Positions 26,407 through 34,777 of a stretch of 64,000 bases of DNA are shown in pieces; within the stretch, counting starts at the first letter, position 1, and each line of letters opens with the position of its first letter. The notes under the pieces are model-generated. The model had not been told where the DNA came from. It ran no database searches and worked only from the letters and a program-made list of their open reading frames with translations. Source of the DNA: Porphyromonadaceae bacterium UBA4277 (GTDB lineage: Bacteria; Bacteroidota; Bacteroidia; Bacteroidales; Muribaculaceae); the NCBI GenBank assembly GCA_002395965.1, contig DGVT01000121.1, positions 56,581 to 120,580 on the forward strand. The letters are read 5' to 3'. The translations under genes were made by a program, and so were the position numbers.

Positions 26407-26480
26407 GCATGGGCAACCTCGGCGAGTGAGGTGCCTGTAGGCATAGCATGGGCGACCTCTTTGAGGTTGAGCACCATGCC
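26407..26480 (+). repeat. Doublet of similar hairpins before the shared terminator
   Basis: GCATGGGCAACCTC (26407-26420) and GCATGGGCGACCTC (26446-26459) are near-identical and each is followed by its own GAGGT partner, giving two hairpins in tandem; the second is enclosed by an outer GCATGG/CCATGC pair. The layout recalls the hairpin repeats elsewhere in the window, but sequence identity is too low to call it the same family. Confidence 0.5.
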
Positions 26481-26486
26481 GGAAAC

Positions 26487-26526
26487 GCAAAAAGGGTGTG
26501 TCGGAATGCCGACACACCCTTTTTGC
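26487..26526. terminator. Perfect bidirectional terminator
   Basis: GCAAAAAGGGTGTGTCGG pairs perfectly (18 bp) with its complement around the loop aatg; A-run on one side and T-run on the other make it work for both the PKD lipoprotein gene and the convergent C10 protease gene. Confidence 0.93.
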
Positions 26527-26541
26527 ATAGTTGCTTGTTTA

Positions 26542-28848
26542 TTATTCTTTGCCCAGGATGATGCGTATCACATAGTTCACATCGTCGATATCTACGGTGC
26601 CGTTACCGTCGGCATCGCCAGGCAGGGGTTGCGGATCGACGGGGTCAACAGGGTCGTCGGGGTCGCCGGGCTGGTCGGGTAATAGCAGTGTGTAGATGCC
26701 TGTGCCCTTGGCCGTAATGAGTTCGCCGGCGCTATGGTAGTATAGCCATCCGAAATATTTGAAGTCGTTCACCACGTTGTAGCAATCGAATTGCAGTGTC
26801 GTGCTCTGGCCCGGCTCGAGGGTTATGTGCTTAGACTGCGTCTGTATGGATGTGCCATAGTTGCTGTATGTCACGCGGTAGCAGCGGAATGAGATGTCCT
26901 CGTCGTAGGTGGTGGGGCCGTCGTTGGTGACGGTGGCCAGCACGCTGAAGGCGTCGCCGGTGATGACCTTGCCCACCGAGTCGGTGATGTTGAGCAACCG
27001 GGCATCGATGGTGAGCTGGGCCTCGGGCATCGATTTGATGATGAGCGTGCGCGTGGCGATGGGCGATGTGCCGTCTTCGTTGAGCGAGAAGGTGAGCGTC
27101 TTGCTGCCGGCCTCGGTGGGGACAAAGCGGAAAACGACGTCGCCGCTGGCGCCGGGAACCATGTCGGCCATTCCGGCCGAGGTGAACTCGCCGTCAACGT
27201 AGAGATAGACGCGGTCGCCGCGGGTTATGCCCTTGTTGGTCAGGTTGGCAGTGATGTTGACCGCCTTGCCGTGGTTGAGCGTGCCGGCAAAGTCGATGCT
27301 GTTCACGTCATATTGCGGCGTCCCGGCAGTGCCGTGCCCCTCGATGGTGCAGCGCTTTTCGGCAAAGGTGACCTCGATGTAGTTCACGTCGCTACCCACA
27401 CATGGCACCCAGTTGCCGCTGTTGTACACGGCGCAGATGGGCACGATGCGGTAGGTGCCCGAGGTGATGCCTGCTCCGAAGCTCAGTGTGCGGGCGTTGG
27501 TGGAGATGTAGCCGCCGGCAGCCAGGTTGGTAGTGTAGCCCGAATAGAGGCGGGTAACCAGCTGGCCGTCTTTATACAGTCCCCAGCCCAGGTTGAACGA
27601 CGAGGTCTGCGACGTGTAGTTGTAGTATCTGCCCGACACGGTGACCGAGAATGTATAGGCCGACGAAGTGCGCGTCGTCGAAGTGCTTGAGATTTCCATG
27701 TCGCGGTAGGTGAGAATCTCGGTGTTGGTGCCATCGGTGCCCGGCTCCAGGCCTATGCCCATGCCTTGACCGTAGATGTAGCCATAGGCTCCGGCCACGC
27801 TGCCTATTCCCTGGCTGCTGGGGTTGAGCACGTTAAGCAGGAAGTAACCGTCGCTCTGGCTTCCCCAGCCCCAGTTGATGTGGAACATTCCGTTGCCGTC
27901 GTAGCCGTCGCACACAAAGGCGTGGCCGCCACTGCTCTTGTTGCCGCCATAGGCCACCGGACGGCCGGCCGCCAGCTCGTCGTAGAGCATCTGCTCCCAC
28001 TCTTCGGTGCTGTAGTTCTCACGTGCCACATAGCGTGCATCGGGCTTGAAGCCGAAGTAGGTGGCCAGTGCCGACGGTATGCGCGAGGTGAGCGATGAGG
28101 AGCTGGAGGCAAGAAAATTCATCTTCACCGACTGTGCGCAATACTTCATGAGCGTGGCCACGGCACGGGCCGCCTGGCGTGTGGTGTCGTCGGTGTAGTA
28201 GATGTCCTCCATGCTGTCCCAGTCAAAGTCAACCGGTTCCAGCGACGCCATGTAGATGTTGTTGGTAGAGGTGGTGTAGGCCGGGATGGTGGCTGTGGGG
28301 CGTGGTGGCCAGCGGTGGGCATACATGATTTGTGCCATGGCGGTGGCCACGCAGCCCGTCGAGGCGTGTTTGCCGCTCACAAAGGGCAGCAGAATGTTAT
28401 ATGGCGTGCCTTGGTTCCACCGTGCCGGCACAAGCGGGGCAATGGCCGCGAGCCCGCTCAGGTGCTGTGGTACGTCGGCCTGAGGGTCGCTGTCGAGCTC
28501 GGCAATCTGTGTCTCATAGCTCTCGAGCAGTTCTCGCATGGCGTCGGGCATGGTGCCGGTATCGAGCGTGCCGTTGTGGCTGTAGCCCAGCACTGCCGGC
28601 ACGCGGTCGTCGCCGGCCACAATCACATAGCCTCCGCGGCTTATTGTGGTGTTGAAAATGTAGTAGGGTGTCTGAGCTGTCGTCGGTCCCGATGCCAAAC
28701 GTGGCAAGGCCTTTGCCTGGACAAGTGTTCTGCCCGGCATCACCTGTGCGGCGGTGCGCAATGCCTGCGTGGGGGTCACGGGAGCGGCCACGGCTGTCAA
28801 GACTGCTGCTACAGCTGTGGCAAGAGCGTGAATGCGAAAGTTGTGCAT
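26542..28848 (-). CDS. C10-family (streptopain-like) cysteine protease with dockerin-like tail
   Basis: A 768-aa secreted protease. After the signal peptide (1-22) comes a SpeB-type propeptide (TPYYIFNTTISRGGYVIVAGDDR, about 59-82), then the catalytic domain with C166 in STGCVATAMAQIM and H309 in SGGHAFVCDGY, followed by FHINWGWGS. The C-terminal half has beta-sandwich domains (about 380-720). The last 25 residues are a single EF-hand-like dockerin repeat (GDADGNGTVDIDDVNYVIRII). It converges on the SusC/D operon and shares its terminator, which suggests but does not prove that it prepares peptides for that transporter. Confidence 0.92.
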   Translation of the reverse strand: MHNFRIHALATAVAAVLTAVAAPVTPTQALRTAAQVMPGRTLVQAKALPRLASGPTTAQTPYYIFNTTISRGGYVIVAGDDRVPAVLGYSHNGTLDTGTMPDAMRELLESYETQIAELDSDPQADVPQHLSGLAAIAPLVPARWNQGTPYNILLPFVSGKHASTGCVATAMAQIMYAHRWPPRPTATIPAYTTSTNNIYMASLEPVDFDWDSMEDIYYTDDTTRQAARAVATLMKYCAQSVKMNFLASSSSSLTSRIPSALATYFGFKPDARYVARENYSTEEWEQMLYDELAAGRPVAYGGNKSSGGHAFVCDGYDGNGMFHINWGWGSQSDGYFLLNVLNPSSQGIGSVAGAYGYIYGQGMGIGLEPGTDGTNTEILTYRDMEISSTSTTRTSSAYTFSVTVSGRYYNYTSQTSSFNLGWGLYKDGQLVTRLYSGYTTNLAAGGYISTNARTLSFGAGITSGTYRIVPICAVYNSGNWVPCVGSDVNYIEVTFAEKRCTIEGHGTAGTPQYDVNSIDFAGTLNHGKAVNITANLTNKGITRGDRVYLYVDGEFTSAGMADMVPGASGDVVFRFVPTEAGSKTLTFSLNEDGTSPIATRTLIIKSMPEAQLTIDARLLNITDSVGKVITGDAFSVLATVTNDGPTTYDEDISFRCYRVTYSNYGTSIQTQSKHITLEPGQSTTLQFDCYNVVNDFKYFGWLYYHSAGELITAKGTGIYTLLLPDQPGDPDDPVDPVDPQPLPGDADGNGTVDIDDVNYVIRIILGKE

Positions 28849-28879
28849 GTGATTTAATGAATGATTAGTGATTAAAGCG

Positions 28880-28887
28880 CAAAGGTA
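28880..28887 (-). promoter_or_regulatory. -7 box of the C10 protease gene
   Basis: Minus-strand TACCTTTG then C, 31 bp before the ATG at 28848. Confidence 0.5.
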
Positions 28888-28974
28888 ACAAAAAAATAGT
28901 GTATTATGAAAATTTATTTCAAAATTGCATGAAATAATAGGTTGACGTGCAAATGTGTAATCTGCTTCTCGATG

Positions 28975-29029
28975 CTTGTCAAGGTCTTTGCCGTGGTCGG
29001 CAACTAAAGTTGCCTATGTGCCTTTTATG
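28975..29029 (-). repeat. Degenerate fragment resembling the hairpin repeat
   Basis: On the minus strand a GGCAACT/AGTTGCC hairpin (28999-29014) is followed by CAAAGACC and TTGaCAAG, the same order as hairpin 2 plus AAAGACCATGCAAG of the copy at 8910-9109. Only this portion is recognisable. The rest of the 28889-29162 interval shows no gene. Confidence 0.35.
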
Positions 29030-29162
29030 ATAGTTTATAGGTTCTGTTTAAGCATATTTTCAACTTTGTTATTTAATAATTTGGAAGACTCAGAAAAAAT
29101 TACTTACTTTGCTTGATTAAAAATATAAACCTAAATTTATTAACTATAAATCGTTTTTTAGC

Positions 29163-30629
29163 ATGAAGAAATTTTTACTATTCCTTGCAACCGGTGCTTT
29201 GACCATCTCGAGCATGATGGCTATTACCGACGGTCAGACCTACGAACAGGTAGGTGACTACAAGCTGGTAAATGACTGGGTTATCTCGCGCGTGCACAGC
29301 GGCGAGCTGGCTTACAATGCCCTTCCGTTTGCCAACAACTATGCTCGCCGTGCCACAATCTATAACGGCGAGGTTCTCATTGCACAGACGTGCTCTCCCC
29401 AGCACATCTATCAGATTAACGACACCACCACAGGCATGCAGTGCGTGCTCTATCGCTACTCGGTGGAGAATGGTGACTATCTGGGCGTGCTGCCGCTGAC
29501 ACTTAACGGCGAGCCTTATGGTAGCACAGCACAATCATCGCTGCTGGCCAACAACATCGGTGTGGATCACTTCGGTCACCTGTGGCTGGCTCAATACACC
29601 AGTGAGGCAACCCGCGAGTTCAATATCTACACCGTGGATATGGAAACCGGTGCTCTTGAGTCGCAAGGCGTACTGGTAAAGGCCGAGACTCAAGAAGAAG
29701 TGTGTGCCCGTATCGACTATATCGACGTCATGGGCGATGTGACTCGCGAGGAGGCACAGTGTAATGTCATGGGCGCAGGTGCCAACAGTGACCTTATCTA
29801 TCGCTGGCACGCCGAGCAAGGTTCGGACTGGGAAAAGGGCTTCGACGGTGAAGACTACTACATCCAGATCGTTGATTTCCCGCGCGGATGGGATTCAGTG
29901 ACTCAGTCGTCATCTAAAGAAATCACCTCTTGGGGCTTCGCTCCGTTTATCAAGATGTGTCTGGGCGAGGACGAGAGCACTCTGTATGATGCCGAGCTCT
30001 TCTGGATCGACGGCTTCTATAACGCTCCGGCTCTGTATATGGTCGATGGCAACATGTATGACTCGTTCAACAACGTTGAGTCGTTTGACCTGCAGCCCGA
30101 AGAGGGAACCAACGGCCTGACCGAGTTCCACCTCGACGGCAAGAATTTCATGCTCTACTCTAAGGCTCAGTACCAGGGCGATGGCCATGGTTGCCAGGCT
30201 AACCTCGTGGAACTTGACGAGAGCCTTGCCCTGAGCTCGATGCAGAAGTACTGGCAGATTCCCGCCGACTCACTGGGCCACACCAGCGACAGCGGTACTC
30301 GCATCCACAGCTTTGAGGTGATTCCCGGCGTGGATGAGGAAGGCAATGAATATGTCACAATCCTGACCTATAAGTGCAATAACGGCCTGGCAGTGTATCG
30401 CATGGGTAAGAACGTGAAGCCTCATGGCGAGCCCGGCCCGCAACCGCTGAAGGGTGACGTGGATGGCAGTGGCATCGTTGACGTTGACGACGTGAATGCC
30501 GTGATCAATCTCATCCTCAACTTCGACGAATATAAGGATAAGTATCCTGGCGTCGGCGATGTTGATGGCAGTGGCATCATCGATGTGGATGATGTGAACG
30601 AAATTATCAATATCATCCTCGGGGCTTGA
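29163..30629 (+). CDS. Secreted protein of unknown function with dockerin-like tail
   Basis: A 488-aa protein with signal peptide (about 1-20). The main part (about 25-420) has repeated beta-strand segments (IYNGEVLIAQTCSPQHIYQIND, VDHFGHLWLAQYTSEA, FMLYSKAQYQGDGHGCQANLVELD) that could form a propeller; I do not recognise the family. The C-terminus (about 428-488) is a two-repeat type I dockerin-like module: GDVDGSGIVDVDDVNAVINLIL and GDVDGSGIIDVDDVNEIINII, joined by a 12-residue linker. The Ca-binding Asp pattern is intact in both repeats. It is followed by a terminator at 30677 and another dockerin-tailed protein. Confidence 0.8.
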   Translation: MKKFLLFLATGALTISSMMAITDGQTYEQVGDYKLVNDWVISRVHSGELAYNALPFANNYARRATIYNGEVLIAQTCSPQHIYQINDTTTGMQCVLYRYSVENGDYLGVLPLTLNGEPYGSTAQSSLLANNIGVDHFGHLWLAQYTSEATREFNIYTVDMETGALESQGVLVKAETQEEVCARIDYIDVMGDVTREEAQCNVMGAGANSDLIYRWHAEQGSDWEKGFDGEDYYIQIVDFPRGWDSVTQSSSKEITSWGFAPFIKMCLGEDESTLYDAELFWIDGFYNAPALYMVDGNMYDSFNNVESFDLQPEEGTNGLTEFHLDGKNFMLYSKAQYQGDGHGCQANLVELDESLALSSMQKYWQIPADSLGHTSDSGTRIHSFEVIPGVDEEGNEYVTILTYKCNNGLAVYRMGKNVKPHGEPGPQPLKGDVDGSGIVDVDDVNAVINLILNFDEYKDKYPGVGDVDGSGIIDVDDVNEIINIILGA

Positions 30630-30676
30630 TAGCCTGCGACTTAGTTGCTGCAAAGCAGTGACTACTTAGAATAATG

Positions 30677-30755
30677 ACCGTGAATTTTGCCGGCCAGTCT
30701 TCCTCAGCCACAATGTGCCTGTGGGTGGCGCAGGCAAAGTTCACGGTTTGTTTTT
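30677..30755 (+). terminator. Terminator-like long hairpin after the 29163 gene
   Basis: ACCGTGAAttTTGCC pairs with GGCAAagTTCACGGT across a ~41-nt loop and is followed by TTGTTTTT. Confidence 0.6.
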
Positions 30756-30780
30756 CACACTTTGTTATTTAATATAAACA

Positions 30781-33201
30781 ATGAAAAAACCTCTTATTTC
30801 ATTGATGCTTATGCTCTGTGCCGCACTGAGTGCAGGAGCAAGTGGCAGTATCGTTATTAATGGTGACAACTATGTTGTGGACACGCTGTTCCATAATGTG
30901 ATAGGCCCGGGAACGACTCAGACGTCGCTGTGGATTCACAACAGCAGCGTGAACTTGCGTGCGTTTTATTCCACGGTAGATCTTGAGAACCCCTACATGT
31001 CGCTCGAGTGCATCATCGGTCGTGACAAAGTGCCCTCGTGTCAGAACCTCGAGTCGATGTCGCGCCATCACACCTCGCCTGGTCACAAACCGTTTATCGG
31101 CATTAATGGCGACTTCTTCATTAACTATTCAGCCCACACCCTCAGGGGCGAGTCGATGTATGGAGCGCCTTCAGGCCCCACCATTTGTGATGGAGACATA
31201 ATGCTTACTCGTGCCGACCCAACCAACTACATGAGCTTCACGTCGGATGTCAACGGGCAGGTGTATGTGGGTAACTTCGCCTTCACGGGTACGTTTATCG
31301 GCCCCGACAACTCCACAGTAAAGGCCTCGGCAGTGAATCCTGTGCAATCCACTCCCGAGAACAATGCTATAACCATCTACAACGAGTTCTACTATAGCAG
31401 CAGTAATGTGGCAGGTGGATGCGAAGTGACGGCCATGCTGGCCGAGGGCGAGAAGTTCCAGGCTACCGGAACGACCCACTTTGTCGTGACCTCAGAGCCC
31501 AACACCGAGGGCGACATGCTCATTCCGGCCGGCGGAGTGGTGCTTCATGCCCGCGGCACGAGTGCCGAGAACTTCCTGAAGTCGCTCAAACCCGGCGATG
31601 AGCTCACACTCGAGACACAGTGCACGTCGGATGGCGTGAACATCATTCCCGACCAAGTGATCTCGGGCTTCCCGCGCATTCTCTCGGGTGGTGAAATACT
31701 TGATACCGAGAGCACACGCGGCGACGGCTCGAGTCGTCATCCTCGCACGAGCATCGGCTACAGCGATGGCGGCAAGAAGGTGTATCTGTGTGTGGTAGAT
31801 GGACGTCAGTCGCTTTCGGCTGGCATTCGCACGTCGGGACTGGCAGCAATCATGCGCTATGCCGGTGCCACCGAGGCTATGAACCTCGACGGCGGAGGCT
31901 CGTCGGTGCTGTATTCTTCAATCCTGGGCGAGCGCAACCATCCCAGTGAGGGCTCGCTGCGAGCCGTGGGTAATGCAATGTTTGCCGTGAGCAATGCTCC
32001 CGACGACAATGAGCTGGCCGAGCTGCGCTTCCAGGATTATAAACTGACCACATCGCGATATGCTGTTTATACCCCGCATTTCTTCGGCTATAACAAGTAT
32101 GGCGAGCTCATCAATACCGATGTAAAGGGTGTGACCATCAGTTGCCCCGAGGGCTTCGGTAAGATAAAGAACGACACCACATTCTTTGCAACCGGAATAG
32201 GTACCGACCTGATAACTGCCCGCCTGGGCAACGTGGAAGTGTCGATGCCCATGGTGATTGTGGGTGAGCAACTCGACAACATGGCATTTATCAACGACTC
32301 GATCGTTACCGACGGCTTGCGCGACCAGCTCATTGACGTGCAGACGTTGCTCGATGGGTCGGTCATGCCGCTCTCGCCCGAGGCACTGTTGTGGGAGAGC
32401 TTGAATAGTAATATTGTGAAGATCGACCCCACAACGGGTGTGTTGCGTGGCTTGCGCGACGGTTCCACTCAGGTTATAGGCACAGTGGATGGCATTGCCG
32501 ACACTATGCTGGTGAATGTGGAAATTCCCAAGGCTCGTGTCATGAAGGCCGATGACCTGGATGCCTCCACTTGGACAATGACCATGCGTGCCGGTAAGGA
32601 CGGCGTGGCAACACAGCTCGGCGACGGTGGCTTTGAGTGGGCCTTCACAGGTTCTTCGGGCCGCCTGCCCGGCATCACGATGAAGAAGAGCATCAGGCTG
32701 TGGAGCTTGCCCGACACCCTGCGCCTGCGTTTCAACAATGGCAATGTGCCCATTAAGCAGCTGGTGTTCAGCCTTTATGCCGGCAATCATCGTTTGGCTA
32801 CGGCTATAGTGGCGCTCAACGACACCACAAGCGGTAAAGACAAAGTCATCGACTTGCCCACGGCTCAGTGGTGCAACCCAAGTGATATGGCAAACTTCCC
32901 CATTACCTTGTCGGGAATTCAGTTCGACATGTTCTCCTCGACTAACGGAGCAAGCTACAAGATGAGGCTGGATGCCATTGAGACGGTGTATTCGCGCGTG
33001 CCTAATGTGTCGCCGGCACTCAAAGGCGATGTGGATGCCAGCGGCATCGTGGACGTGGATGATGTGAATGCTGTGATTAATCTCATCCTTAACTTCGACC
33101 AATATAAGGATAAATATCCCGGTATCGGCGACTTGGATGGTAACGGCATGATCGATGTTGACGACGTGAACGCCCTGATCAACATCATTCTCAAAGTGTA
33201 A
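30781..33201 (+). CDS. Phosphodiester glycosidase (NAGPA) domain protein with dockerin-like tail
   Basis: An 806-aa secreted protein. After the signal peptide (1-20) lies a NAGPA domain (about 95-400): INGDFFINY, then HPRTSIGYSDGGKKVYLCVVDGR and the hallmark MNLDGGGSSVLY. The family removes GlcNAc from phosphodiester-linked sugars, or acts on related sugar-phosphodiesters, and is common in Bacteroidetes and Firmicutes. A Big_2-like Ig region (about 440-585) and a beta domain (about 595-740) follow, then a two-repeat dockerin-like module (GDVDASGIVDVDDVNAVINLIL; GDLDGNGMIDVDDVNALINIIL) nearly identical to that of the preceding gene. Confidence 0.88.
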   Translation: MKKPLISLMLMLCAALSAGASGSIVINGDNYVVDTLFHNVIGPGTTQTSLWIHNSSVNLRAFYSTVDLENPYMSLECIIGRDKVPSCQNLESMSRHHTSPGHKPFIGINGDFFINYSAHTLRGESMYGAPSGPTICDGDIMLTRADPTNYMSFTSDVNGQVYVGNFAFTGTFIGPDNSTVKASAVNPVQSTPENNAITIYNEFYYSSSNVAGGCEVTAMLAEGEKFQATGTTHFVVTSEPNTEGDMLIPAGGVVLHARGTSAENFLKSLKPGDELTLETQCTSDGVNIIPDQVISGFPRILSGGEILDTESTRGDGSSRHPRTSIGYSDGGKKVYLCVVDGRQSLSAGIRTSGLAAIMRYAGATEAMNLDGGGSSVLYSSILGERNHPSEGSLRAVGNAMFAVSNAPDDNELAELRFQDYKLTTSRYAVYTPHFFGYNKYGELINTDVKGVTISCPEGFGKIKNDTTFFATGIGTDLITARLGNVEVSMPMVIVGEQLDNMAFINDSIVTDGLRDQLIDVQTLLDGSVMPLSPEALLWESLNSNIVKIDPTTGVLRGLRDGSTQVIGTVDGIADTMLVNVEIPKARVMKADDLDASTWTMTMRAGKDGVATQLGDGGFEWAFTGSSGRLPGITMKKSIRLWSLPDTLRLRFNNGNVPIKQLVFSLYAGNHRLATAIVALNDTTSGKDKVIDLPTAQWCNPSDMANFPITLSGIQFDMFSSTNGASYKMRLDAIETVYSRVPNVSPALKGDVDASGIVDVDDVNAVINLILNFDQYKDKYPGIGDLDGNGMIDVDDVNALINIILKV

Positions 33202-33253
33202 CAAACGGGTCTGCAATGCGCAACAGTGCATTGCACCCTGTCATGGTGATAGA

Positions 33254-33295
33254 GTGACCGGATGACGCGGGAATGTCGTCCGGTCACATTTTTTT
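33254..33295 (+). terminator. Rho-independent terminator after the NAGPA gene
   Basis: GTGACCGGATGAC (33254-33266) pairs with GTCGTCCGGTCAC (33275-33287) around an 8-nt loop and is followed by ATTTTTTT. It lies between the NAGPA gene and the DUF3822 promoter. Confidence 0.92.
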
Positions 33296-33330
33296 GCGGC
33301 GCCGGTGGTGCGAAAGTCGGGAAAAAACAT

Positions 33331-33338
33331 TACTTTTG
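33331..33338 (+). promoter_or_regulatory. -7 box for DUF3822/rsmD
   Basis: TACTTTTG then C, 27 bp before the ATG at 33366; this fixes the start of the DUF3822 gene downstream of it. Confidence 0.55.
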
Positions 33339-33365
33339 CAATCGTTGTTATCAATATCAAGTGAA

Positions 33366-34199
33366 ATGAGCGAAAACGCGCCATCGGCCGATCATATAAC
33401 TATCACTCGTCCAGAAATGTGGACCCTCATGCTCAAAGTGGGAGAGCATGAATTGCAGTATATCCTTTACAATGAGTCGCAAGAAGAGTCGCTCATCTGG
33501 GGCGTGGTGCCGCTCAAGGTGAGCACCACATGGGTGCAGGCCGTAGAGAATGCCGTCTATGACACCGAGCTGCTGCTCGACGACTATGGCCGCGTGGCAG
33601 TGGTCGTGGATGCACCGCACTTTGTGGTGCTTCCTGCCGGCATGACCGACGACCATGATGCAATGCTGAGGAATTTCACCGCAGTCTATCCCGACGACGA
33701 TTGCGACGTGCAGTCGTGCCATCTGCCGCGCTGCGCTGTGGATGTGGCCTATGGCCTGCCACGGGGCTTGCACGGCTTTATTATGCGCACGTTCAACAAT
33801 GCTCCGGTTTATCATCATCTCTACCCCTTGTGCGAACATTTCAAGCGCCTGAATACCGGAACGGGAATCTCGCGCATGTTCATCAATGTGCATGAGCAGA
33901 CCATGGACATGGTGGTGTATCGCAAGGGCGAAATGATGCTTGCCAACACATTCGAGTTGCGCAACACGTCCGATGCGCTGTTTCTGGCACTGCACACCTG
34001 GAAGAGCTTTGGGCTGGATGCGCTCGCCGACGAAGTGCAGCTCACCGGCAACCGCGAGTTGCGCGAGAGCTTGGCTGCGCAGCTGCGTGAATATGTGCGC
34101 TTTGTGATGCCGGCTATTTTCCCGGCCACGGCATTGCGCCTGGGTAATGATGCTATGAGTGCTCCACTCGACTTAATCCTACTTGCCACATGCGAATAA
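33366..34199 (+). CDS. DUF3822 family protein
   Basis: A 277-aa soluble protein of unknown function found next to rsmD in Bacteroidetes. It resembles an actin/ASKHA-like fold in layout (VENAVYDTELLLDDYGRVAVVVDAPHFVVLP.., MDMVVYRKGEMMLANTFELRNTSDALFLALHTW). The frame is open back to 33273, but that earlier start would lie within the terminator at 33254-33295, so ATG 33366 is used. It overlaps rsmD by 10 bp. Confidence 0.85.
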   Translation: MSENAPSADHITITRPEMWTLMLKVGEHELQYILYNESQEESLIWGVVPLKVSTTWVQAVENAVYDTELLLDDYGRVAVVVDAPHFVVLPAGMTDDHDAMLRNFTAVYPDDDCDVQSCHLPRCAVDVAYGLPRGLHGFIMRTFNNAPVYHHLYPLCEHFKRLNTGTGISRMFINVHEQTMDMVVYRKGEMMLANTFELRNTSDALFLALHTWKSFGLDALADEVQLTGNRELRESLAAQLREYVRFVMPAIFPATALRLGNDAMSAPLDLILLATCE

Positions 34200-34726
34200 T
34201 CAGCGGAAAATACGGGCGCCGACGCTTCGACGTGCCCACCAACATCACAGCACGGCCCACTACCGACATGGCGCGTGAAAATCTTTTTAACGTGCTTGGC
34301 AACATCGTTGACTTTGAGGGCTTGCGGGTGCTCGACCTCTTTGCCGGCACGGGAGCCATAGGGCTCGAGTTTGCCTCACGAGGCGCATCGGCAGTAACCT
34401 GTGTGGAGAAGGCCCACACGCAGTATAATTTTATTAATAAGGTGGTAAAGCAACTTGGCGACGAGGCGACCACGGTTATCAAGGGTGATGTGTTTCGCTT
34501 TGTGGCTTCGTGCCGTAGCACATTCGACCTGATTTTTGCCGACCCGCCCTACGACCTGCCTCAGTTGCCCGACTTGCCGGGGCTCATCCTGTCGTCGGCA
34601 ATGGTGAGGCCGGGCACGCTGGTGATTGTGGAGCACAGCCGCGACAACGATTTCACGGCCATGCCGCAGTTTTTCCAGCATCGCGTCTATGGCAAGGTGA
34701 ATTTCACATTCTTTAAGGTGCCATAG
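34190..34726 (+). CDS. rsmD: 16S rRNA (guanine(966)-N(2))-methyltransferase
   Basis: A 178-aa SAM-dependent methyltransferase modifying G966 of 16S rRNA during 30S assembly. It has the RsmD N-terminus MRIISGKYGRRRFDVP, the TTDMARENLFNVL segment, the SAM-binding LDLFAGTGAIGLEFASRGA and the catalytic DPPYDLPQ. Length is typical. It overlaps the end of the DUF3822 gene by 10 bp and so is probably translated together with it. Confidence 0.93.
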   Translation: MRIISGKYGRRRFDVPTNITARPTTDMARENLFNVLGNIVDFEGLRVLDLFAGTGAIGLEFASRGASAVTCVEKAHTQYNFINKVVKQLGDEATTVIKGDVFRFVASCRSTFDLIFADPPYDLPQLPDLPGLILSSAMVRPGTLVIVEHSRDNDFTAMPQFFQHRVYGKVNFTFFKVP

Positions 34727-34777
34727 GGCTTCGGCATTATCTCACATTTTATTAGTGAACTCAAAACCCTAACCGCT

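Noticed and set aside
31918..33231. 437-codon minus-strand frame inside the NAGPA gene
   Set aside because: Antisense to a gene with the NLDGGGSS motif and a dockerin tail; translation shows no known domain.
33273..33365. Earlier start for DUF3822
   Set aside because: It is inside the terminator at 33254-33295 and upstream of the -7 box at 33331.
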